Source: Algoriphagus locisalis (GTDB lineage Bacteria; Bacteroidota; Bacteroidia; Cytophagales; Cyclobacteriaceae). From it: DNA of 64,000 nt. This document shows, in pieces, positions 57,384-64,000 of the stretch; position 1 is the stretch's first letter, and the number at the start of each line of letters is the position of its first letter. The notes under the pieces were generated by a model. It did no database searches, was not told the DNA's origin, and saw nothing but the letters and a program-made list of their open reading frames with translations. Both the position numbers and the translations under genes were made by a program. The stretch covers positions 496,001 to 560,000 of the forward strand of contig NZ_FPBF01000002.1 in NCBI RefSeq assembly GCF_900116615.1. Direction: 5' to 3'.

Positions 57384-59066
57384 TCAATCCAAAAACCTCC
57401 AGCTTGCTTTGTGATCCTTTTTTAGAGGTTGCCCAGCCACTTTTGCTCTTAATATTTCCACTGGCATCGCATTTTGGCTCAATACCAAATCATGGTATTC
57501 TTTCTCGGTCATTTTTCCCGAATTGACTACTTCGTCTCTCAACGAATAAAACTCAAGCGCCCCGATCATATAGGCGATTTGATATAATGGCCCATATCCA
57601 CCTTCGAATGATCTTCTTACCTCAGCTTCGGCATTAGCGCGCTCATGGCCAACTTTATCTACCAATAAATCAATACACTCTTGAGGAGTCATCTTCTCCA
57701 GATGATAATTCAGTGAGAAAATGATCCGTGCACAGCGGTGCATTCTCCAGAACAGCATCCCCACTTTATCCTTCGCATCTCGCGGGAACTCCTTGTCCCA
57801 AAGCACAAACTCCCAATACAACGCCCAGCCTTCCGTCCAAAATGGCGTTCCAAACATGCGACGATGAGTCATATTTCGCTGGTTCATAAACTGCTGCAAA
57901 TGATGCCCAGGAATCAATTCATGCTGCACAGTAGCTCTGGAAAAATGTGGGTTATTTCCTCTCATACTCATCATTTTATCGGCATGACTCATTTCAGAAG
58001 TTGGGTATGCGATCTGAATGGATTCCCCTCCCAAAAAGAATGGGCTTATCCGCTGACGCTCAGCAGAGATCATGATCGTTCGCCAAGTTTCTTTTGCCAA
58101 AGGAGGCACAGTCACCAAATCGTTGGATTCCACATAATCAGTTGCTTCCTCTGCCAATCGGATCACTTCAGCTGGCCATTCTCCAGCCGGGAAATACGCT
58201 TCTTTCACCATTTCCAAGGCAGCTTTCCAGTCGTTACCAAACCCCAATTCGTTGGATGCTTTTAGCATTTCTTTCTCGCACCAAGCAAATTGCTTCTCCG
58301 CTTCCGCGATCAGTTCTTCCGGACTATACGCGATCATCTCAAAAGCCAACTGCTTCTCTAAGGCTTCTCTGCCAATAGGTCTTCCGATAATTCCACTTCC
58401 ATCATCTTTCACCGAGTTGGTGTAGTGCTCACGCAATGCTTTTGCATACCCTTTCATACTTTCATCAAGCTTTTTCCAAGGCTCGGGCATCCACCAAGTG
58501 AACATGGGATCATAGTCGAAATAATAATTATATGCCTCCCCAGTTGCTCTATCCACAGCTTCTACCGCACTGGCAGCAAGATCAGCTTTCTGCCAGCTAT
58601 TGTACTTTGGAGTTGAAGGCAGGTTTTTTAATTGCACATCCACTTGCTTCGCTACTTCATTCCAGGAAGCAGCAAGTTTTTGAGGTTCTGGCATTTTGGC
58701 TCTTCGCCTTCCCTGATAGAAATCCTCAAGGGGCTTTGAAAATGCCAAAACTTCAGATATTTCATCGAAGGAAGCTTTTTCTATAGCCAACTCAGCCAAT
58801 TCTTTTTCCAGGTAATTCCGAAAAAGTACATAGTCTATTTTACCATCCTCTGAAAGAGAATTGTAATTCACCTTACCCAAATTGTTCAAATACTCCTGAT
58901 TGAATTTCTGGATTCTGGAAAAATATTCATCAGAAAGAGAGTTGGAATACAATCTTCTCAATGCCCCATAATCGGCTTGATAGGTCTGGATGGTTTGAGC
59001 TAATTCGATAGCAAAACCCAAAGTAGCCATCAAACAGAAGAATAGAATTAGGTAGGTTTTTTTCAT
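57384..59066 (-). CDS. DUF885 family (predicted metallopeptidase-like) secreted protein
   Basis: A 560-residue protein with a signal peptide (MKKTYLILFFCLMATLGFA) and the DUF885 fold. The diagnostic zinc-site motif VQHELIPGHHLQ lies near 382, with EGWALYWEFVLWD about 30 residues later as the expected Glu ligand region. The N-terminal two thirds are helical. The family includes predicted M32/M3-like peptidases, and members are assumed to cleave peptides in the periplasm. It is transcribed leftwards alone, with about 80 bases to the antitoxin gene. The segment 59067-59376 upstream shows no gene. Confidence 0.9.
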   Translation of the reverse strand: MKKTYLILFFCLMATLGFAIELAQTIQTYQADYGALRRLYSNSLSDEYFSRIQKFNQEYLNNLGKVNYNSLSEDGKIDYVLFRNYLEKELAELAIEKASFDEISEVLAFSKPLEDFYQGRRRAKMPEPQKLAASWNEVAKQVDVQLKNLPSTPKYNSWQKADLAASAVEAVDRATGEAYNYYFDYDPMFTWWMPEPWKKLDESMKGYAKALREHYTNSVKDDGSGIIGRPIGREALEKQLAFEMIAYSPEELIAEAEKQFAWCEKEMLKASNELGFGNDWKAALEMVKEAYFPAGEWPAEVIRLAEEATDYVESNDLVTVPPLAKETWRTIMISAERQRISPFFLGGESIQIAYPTSEMSHADKMMSMRGNNPHFSRATVQHELIPGHHLQQFMNQRNMTHRRMFGTPFWTEGWALYWEFVLWDKEFPRDAKDKVGMLFWRMHRCARIIFSLNYHLEKMTPQECIDLLVDKVGHERANAEAEVRRSFEGGYGPLYQIAYMIGALEFYSLRDEVVNSGKMTEKEYHDLVLSQNAMPVEILRAKVAGQPLKKDHKASWRFLD

Positions 59067-59376
59067 AAGAATGGAGGTATTTAAAACCTTAAATTAAATC
59101 TTTTGAGACTAAATCATCAAAATGACTCCTTCATATAGCCCATGAATTGTAATTCTTTGATCAGCGGTAAAACTTATTTTTAACAATAACCCTCAAACAT
59201 TTTGTAATCAATTACTTATATTGATCCAGAGTCACAGCTTTTTCAGAAACTGAACCAAACAGGAATTACTTAAGAGTCTTGACCAGAGTTTTACTAAATC
59301 ATTTTTAACTATTGCTTTTGCTACATCAGGCCACTTTTTAGCCGTAGCGGGAGCGATGCCCCCAAACCCCATACAT

Positions 59377-60264
59377 ATGGAATTAACGATCACTAGTCTG
59401 TCAAAGACCTATCCCAATGGAGTAAAGGCTTTGAATGACATTTCTTTGACTATCCCGCAAGGGATGTTTGGACTTCTCGGACCAAATGGAGCTGGAAAAT
59501 CCACCCTGATGCGGACTATTGCTACGCTTCAAGATCCAGACTCAGGGAGTATCACGTTAGACAATATTAATGTCTTGGAAGATAAACAAGCAGTTCGTGA
59601 GCGCTTAGGATATTTACCACAGGATTTTGGTCTTTATCCTAGAATAAGTGCTGAGGTGATGCTTGATCATATTGCTCAAATGAAGGGCATTGGAAACAAA
59701 TCCGAAAGGAAAGTACTGGTGGAAAGCCTACTTCAAAAAGTAAATCTTTACACTCACCGAAAAAAAGGTCTTGGAACTTATTCAGGCGGAATGCGCCAGC
59801 GATTTGGAATTGCTCAGGCTTTGGTGGGCAGTCCCTCACTAATTATCGTCGATGAACCAACTGCGGGACTGGACCCTTCGGAGCGAAACCGTTTCTATAA
59901 CCTTCTTTCAGAAATCGGAGAAAACACAGTGGTTATTCTATCAACACACATAGTTGAAGACGTGAATACCCTTTGCTCAAATATGGCCATCATCTGTCAA
60001 GGAGAAGTTTTGATGCAGGGAAAGCCAGCCGAGGGAATTGCTTCAGTAAATGGTAAAATCTATAAGAAATCAATAGAGAAATCAGATCTGGGTGAATATC
60101 GTGAGAAGTACTCTGTGATCTCCACCAAACTGCTGGAAGGAAAACTCAGCCTAAGAATAGAGAGTGATGAAAATCCTGGAAATGGATTTGAAGCGGTTCC
60201 TGCAGATTTGGAAGATGTGTATTTCAGTCATATTTCTAAAAAAGTGGATCCCATCACGATTTAA
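59377..60264 (+). CDS. ABC transporter ATP-binding protein
   Basis: The ATG at 59377 (MELTITSLSKTYPNGVKALN) is preferred to one seven codons earlier, because ABC subunits normally start with this strand. The 295-residue ATPase has Walker A GPNGAGKST (about 35-43), a Q-loop in YLPQDFGLYP, the signature YSGGMRQRFG, Walker B LIIVDEPTAGLD (about 155) and an H-loop in STHIVEDV. It should power the permease/aminopeptidase encoded ten bases downstream. The signature's first residue is Tyr instead of Leu. Confidence 0.94.
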   Translation: MELTITSLSKTYPNGVKALNDISLTIPQGMFGLLGPNGAGKSTLMRTIATLQDPDSGSITLDNINVLEDKQAVRERLGYLPQDFGLYPRISAEVMLDHIAQMKGIGNKSERKVLVESLLQKVNLYTHRKKGLGTYSGGMRQRFGIAQALVGSPSLIIVDEPTAGLDPSERNRFYNLLSEIGENTVVILSTHIVEDVNTLCSNMAIICQGEVLMQGKPAEGIASVNGKIYKKSIEKSDLGEYREKYSVISTKLLEGKLSLRIESDENPGNGFEAVPADLEDVYFSHISKKVDPITI

Positions 60265-60273
60265 TCTGAAGCC

Positions 60274-63200
60274 ATGTTTTTAGATATTTTCATTTTTGAA
60301 CTAAAATATAGATTCAGTCGTCCCGCGACCTATATCTATTTCTTGATGCTATTGGTGGTCCCATTGCTTTTGGTGGGATTTGGGAATACTCCAGCCTCTG
60401 AAAAGGTCTATCACAATGCGCCGATTGTGATTGCAAATCTTCAGTTGTTGATTTCGATTTTTGGGATTCTGATCGCTTCCGCTGTGATGGGAGTTCCTAT
60501 CTACCGGGACTTAGAGCACAAAACCGGTACTTTCCTGTTTAGTTATCCAATTTCCAAGTTTGCCTATTTTATGGGTAGATTTTGGGGCTCTTTCGCAACG
60601 CTGGTATTTATCTCTTTTGGTAGCCTTGTCGGATTTTATTTGGGGACGTTGTTTGGGCCGCTTTTCGGTACAGATGAGCTGCGTTATGGTCCAAATTTGC
60701 TGATCAATTACCTGCATCCTTGGATTACACTTTCTCTTCCAAACCTTTGGCTGGCAGGTTCACTCTTTTTTGCACTGATTGTATTTACCAGAAATATTAA
60801 GTCAATTTACTCTGGAGGAATAGTTGTTTTCATCATTTATTTACTTGCAAATTTTCTTGCACAAGATATAGAAAACAAGGATTTGGTGGAGATCATGGAT
60901 CCTTTTGGAATCAACACGTTCGACTTTCAAACGAGATACCTAACACCTTTTGAGCAAAATAACTTTATCCTTCCCGTAGTTGGCAATTTGCTAATCAACC
61001 GATTGCTATGGATTGGGGTTGGAATCTTTTTTTTCGCAGCTGCTTACGCTAGATTTAGCTTTACCTATTTCTTTCAAACCCAGCAGAAAAAACCCAAAGC
61101 AGAAAAAGAAGAAACGAAAGCTCCCTTGCTTCAAAATGTGCTTGTTAAAGCAAATTTTGCAGGAAACTATCAGTGGAACAGTTTCAAAACACTGTCTAAA
61201 ATTGAGTTTCAAAACATCTTCAAAGACATCTATTTCAAATCGATCTTGCTCGGTGGATTGGTGTTTTTGATTTTGGATTTTTGGATAGGAAATACGCTTT
61301 ATTCAGTTCCAAACTTCCCCTCCACCTCCTTTTTGATGGAGTACAAGACCTTTGATTACAACCTCTTTGTATTCATCATTATTGTGTTTTTCACAGGAGA
61401 AAGCTTGCATAGAGATAAGTCCTCTGGATACGCTGTCATCAATGATACATTTCCGGTAAAAGACGGAACAGTGATCGCTTCGAAGTTTGCCGGCATGGCT
61501 TTTATCTGTCTGATGTTGGCCACTATCCCCATTTTTGTAGGATTGGCCGTACAGACTTTGAAAGGTTATTTCAATTATGATCTAGGCGTATATCTGGTCG
61601 ATAGTTACTTGATCTCCCTTCCTGATTACCTACAAATGGTGATGTTGGTATTTGCGGTGCATTTGGTGGTCAACAACAAATTTGCGGGTCATGCCGCAGC
61701 AATTGGGATCTGGGTTGTGATGATCATATTTCGTGATTTCGCAGGATATGATTTCAATCTATTCTTTTTCTCCTACAAACCGGGTTACCGCTGGAGCGAC
61801 ATGAATGGGCTGGGACATTTTGGGGAACCGCTTTTTTGGTTTAACCTCTATTGGACTGCCATTGGCTTATTCCTGATTCTTTTCTTCAGTATTTTCTACA
61901 GCCGTGGTACGGAGAATTCACTCAAGAACACCTTGAAAACAGCCAAAGGAAGATTGACTCAAAGGACCTCCTTAGCGGCATACTTATTTCTGATTATCGG
62001 GATTGCCGCTGGAGCCTATATTTTCAATTCGGTAGTTTACCTGAATGGCTATCGAACAAGCGATGAAGGTGAGTTGCGTCAAGTGACTTATGAAAAGCAG
62101 TTGAAGCAATATGAGTTTATAGCTCAACCTAAAATCACCAAAGTCAATCTCAAAGCTGATCTTTATCCAATAGAACGGGATGCCAATTTTGAGGCGGCTG
62201 TACAGATGGTGAACAAAACCAATGAGCCGATTGACTCAGTTCATTTCAACAGTACCAGTTTGACGGAATTTGAGGTTTTCTACCAAGGGGAAAGTTTACC
62301 TTACCGCTTTCCCTTAGTCTATGAGCCTGCCAAATTTCAGATTTTTGGTAAAAAGCCAGTCCGGGAATGGTATAAAATCACTGCACTTCCAGAAACTTTG
62401 ATGCCGGGAGACACGATAGATCTTGTCGTCAAAAGCAAAGTAATCAACGAGGGATTCCCCAATTCAGGATTTGGTCGAGAGCTGGTTTACAATGGTAGCT
62501 TTATTGCAGGAGGAATGCCTGAAATAGGCTATTCAGCTAATAACGAACTGAATAGTGACGAAAAAAGAAGAGAATATGATCTCCCGGAAAAGCTGGAAGA
62601 TCTACCTCCTCATGACGATCCTTATGGGAGAAACACACTCCTATTCGCTGATGAAGCTGACTTGATTCAGTTTGAGGCTACAGTAAGTACAGTTCCAAGT
62701 CAGATCGCTATCGCTCCTGGATACTTGCAGAAAGAGTGGGAAGAAGAAGGACGTCGTTATTTCCACTACATACAAGATACACCGATTCAGGCATTCTTTT
62801 CTGTTCTTTCGGCAGAATACGAAGTACTTCGGGATAAGGCAACGTTGAGTTCTGGAAAGGAAGTGGATATCGAAATCTACTATCAGAAGGGTCATGAATA
62901 CAATCTTGACCGCTTTGTGAACTCCTATAAGGATGGGCTCAACTATTTCTCAGAAACCTATGGAGACTTCCAGTTCAGGCAAATGCGGATCCTGGAATTT
63001 CCTCGCTATGCAGGTTTTGCGCAGTCATTTCCTAATACTGTTCCCTTTGCAGAAAGCTTCGGTTGGGTAGCTGATTTCTCTGACCCCAACAGCTTTGACT
63101 ACGTCTATTACGTAACTGCGCATGAACTTGCACATCAATGGTGGGGGCATCAGATTACTCCTAATTATACCCGAGGAGCTAATTTAATCTCAGAAGCGCT

Positions 63201-63918
63201 GGCTGAATTCTCAGCATTGATCCTTTCAGAAAGAAAGTACGGCAAGGAAAATATGAAGCGATTCCTAAAAGACGAATTGGATGATTACCTAAGCGGAAGA
63301 TCGAATGAAGGCAAAAAGGAAAATGTCTTTATCAATTGCAATCGCGCATACCAATGGTATAACAAAGGAAGTTTAATTCTTTATGGACTTCGGGACTTAA
63401 TCGGTGCAGAAGCGATGGACTCTGCACTTTATAATTTCAATACCGAATTTGGCTTGCGTGAGGCGCCACCTTTCCCTGGAAGTTCGGATCTCTATAGACA
63501 CCTAGCAGCAAAAACACCAGATAGCTTAATGTATTATCTGGATGATACTTGGAATAAAATCACCCTTTACGACAATAAAGCTGAGGAAGTGACCGCGACT
63601 AAAATAGCCGATGGGGAATATGATATCACTTTGAAATTAAGGTCTCAAAAGCTCTATGCCGATTCAGGCGGACAAGAGTCAAATGCCGAATACGAAGGAG
63701 ATTACATCGATGTGGGAATCTTCGCGGCTGATGATCAGGATGAAAACGGGAAAGATCGTGTCAATCCACTTTTTGTGCAGAAATATAAAATCAAGCCGGG
63801 TGAAACCTCACTCACCATCAGAGTAAAAGGTGAGCCTGTAAAAGCTGGAATCGATCCATACAACAAACTGATAGATCGAATACCTGATGATAACACCATC
63901 AGCGTGGAGCTAAAGTAA
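60274..63918 (+). CDS. ABC-2-type permease fused to M1 family aminopeptidase
   Basis: The 1214-residue protein has two membrane blocks (about 18-265 and 320-595) with some twelve helices of the ABC-2 type, and a large periplasmic part. The C-terminal half is an M1 gluzincin peptidase: HELAHQWWGHQI at about 950-961 holds the HExxH, and EALAEFSALILSER at about 974 holds the third zinc ligand. The transporter would export or extract a substrate that the peptidase trims, or use the peptidase domain as a sensor. Neither is known. It follows its ATPase by ten bases. This fusion type occurs in other Bacteroidota. A strong terminator ends the unit. Confidence 0.92.
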   Translation: MFLDIFIFELKYRFSRPATYIYFLMLLVVPLLLVGFGNTPASEKVYHNAPIVIANLQLLISIFGILIASAVMGVPIYRDLEHKTGTFLFSYPISKFAYFMGRFWGSFATLVFISFGSLVGFYLGTLFGPLFGTDELRYGPNLLINYLHPWITLSLPNLWLAGSLFFALIVFTRNIKSIYSGGIVVFIIYLLANFLAQDIENKDLVEIMDPFGINTFDFQTRYLTPFEQNNFILPVVGNLLINRLLWIGVGIFFFAAAYARFSFTYFFQTQQKKPKAEKEETKAPLLQNVLVKANFAGNYQWNSFKTLSKIEFQNIFKDIYFKSILLGGLVFLILDFWIGNTLYSVPNFPSTSFLMEYKTFDYNLFVFIIIVFFTGESLHRDKSSGYAVINDTFPVKDGTVIASKFAGMAFICLMLATIPIFVGLAVQTLKGYFNYDLGVYLVDSYLISLPDYLQMVMLVFAVHLVVNNKFAGHAAAIGIWVVMIIFRDFAGYDFNLFFFSYKPGYRWSDMNGLGHFGEPLFWFNLYWTAIGLFLILFFSIFYSRGTENSLKNTLKTAKGRLTQRTSLAAYLFLIIGIAAGAYIFNSVVYLNGYRTSDEGELRQVTYEKQLKQYEFIAQPKITKVNLKADLYPIERDANFEAAVQMVNKTNEPIDSVHFNSTSLTEFEVFYQGESLPYRFPLVYEPAKFQIFGKKPVREWYKITALPETLMPGDTIDLVVKSKVINEGFPNSGFGRELVYNGSFIAGGMPEIGYSANNELNSDEKRREYDLPEKLEDLPPHDDPYGRNTLLFADEADLIQFEATVSTVPSQIAIAPGYLQKEWEEEGRRYFHYIQDTPIQAFFSVLSAEYEVLRDKATLSSGKEVDIEIYYQKGHEYNLDRFVNSYKDGLNYFSETYGDFQFRQMRILEFPRYAGFAQSFPNTVPFAESFGWVADFSDPNSFDYVYYVTAHELAHQWWGHQITPNYTRGANLISEALAEFSALILSERKYGKENMKRFLKDELDDYLSGRSNEGKKENVFINCNRAYQWYNKGSLILYGLRDLIGAEAMDSALYNFNTEFGLREAPPFPGSSDLYRHLAAKTPDSLMYYLDDTWNKITLYDNKAEEVTATKIADGEYDITLKLRSQKLYADSGGQESNAEYEGDYIDVGIFAADDQDENGKDRVNPLFVQKYKIKPGETSLTIRVKGEPVKAGIDPYNKLIDRIPDDNTISVELK

Positions 63919-63922
63919 AACG

Positions 63923-63957
63923 AAAAAGGGTCGTTTCGAATTGAGACGACCCTTTTT
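63923..63957. terminator. Terminator at the end of the ABC/M1 operon
   Basis: AAAAAGGGTCGT (63923-63934) pairs perfectly with ACGACCCTTTTT (63946-63957) around an 11-base loop. The A- and T-runs make it usable from both sides. Confidence 0.92.
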
Positions 63958-63958
63958 A

Positions 63959-64000
63959 TTATTTCCTTTTTCGCAGCAAGGCTACCAATATCAAAACAAA
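63959..64000 (-). CDS. Possible 3' end of a leftward gene (partial)
   Basis: The minus-strand frame entering from the right edge ends FVLILVALLRKRK at a TAA (63959-63961). A hydrophobic stretch followed by basic residues is typical of a C-terminal membrane helix. Convergence on a bidirectional terminator supports a gene here. Only 13 codons are visible, so the call is tentative. Confidence 0.35.
   Translation of the reverse strand, partial: FVLILVALLRKRK

Noticed and set aside
57738..58265. Open frame of 175 codons on the plus strand opposite the DUF885 gene
   Set aside because: It is a by-product of the codon use of the real gene. The product is His/Ser/Arg-rich without domain structure.
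1..64000. Insertion sequences, rRNA genes or an integrated mobile island with integrase
   Set aside because: No transposase, integrase, relaxase or rRNA sequence was recognised in the window.

Overview
The window is chromosomal DNA of a Bacteroidota bacterium. It is most likely a member of Cytophagales close to Algoriphagus or other Cyclobacteriaceae. This placement is inferred from gene content, not from a database search. The signs are promoters with the Bacteroidota -7 element TAnnTTTG (clear before rpsP, ndk, nirB and gltX), an S16 with a long Ala/Glu-rich tail, a GldJ/GldK-like SUMF1 lipoprotein, SusC-type domains, and many Sec lipoproteins.

Layout. 1-3112: a partial propeller-like lipoprotein, then a short-chain dehydrogenase and an SMP-30 lactonase pair. 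3119-3914: an intact tRNA-Arg(CCT) inside a duplicated block of broken tRNA copies that carry GC-rich palindromic insertions in their D- and T-loops, with a GIY-YIG nuclease gene between the two halves. 4065-6351: the rpsP-rimM-trmD-rplS operon. 6551-12463: three tandem FKBP-type isomerase lipoproteins, an NrnA-like DHH phosphoesterase, another propeller lipoprotein, and ndk. 13016-27707: a complete nitrate-assimilation island with nirB, nirD, DUF4202, a NarX-like sensor kinase, a NarL-type regulator, a nitrate transporter, a fused nitrate reductase, a rubredoxin-tailed protein and an outer-membrane porin. TACGTA motifs recur in its intergenic regions. 27783-28413: a HigBA-type toxin-antitoxin pair.

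28430-36860 holds a DsbD-like reductase with a duplicated N-terminal domain, an M20 peptidase, Ohr with a cysteine-less OhrR-like regulator, OxyR, an NlpE-like lipoprotein and small genes. 37063-38471 is a small unit (membrane protein, winged-helix regulator, secreted protein) with the same 15-bp palindrome before both transcription units. 38510-48183 has a DUF4139 protein carrying an inserted SusC-like module, a PfpI/DJ-1 protein, an amidase, a GldJ-like lipoprotein and mfd. 48362-51802 is the most unusual region: one full-length lipoprotein with a C-terminal HExxH domain, followed by a small secreted protein and then decaying tandem copies of the same two-gene cassette. It looks like a polymorphic-toxin/immunity array. 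52086-63918 has gltX, an ECF sigma/anti-sigma/Spy-like operon, a ParE-type toxin-antitoxin pair, a DUF885 protein, and an ABC exporter whose permease is fused to an M1 aminopeptidase.

The most noteworthy items are the peptidase/small-protein cassette array (48362-51802), the interrupted tRNA array with its GIY-YIG gene (3119-3914), the shared motif of the nitrate island, the cysteine-less OhrR homologue, and the palindrome-linked winged-helix unit.
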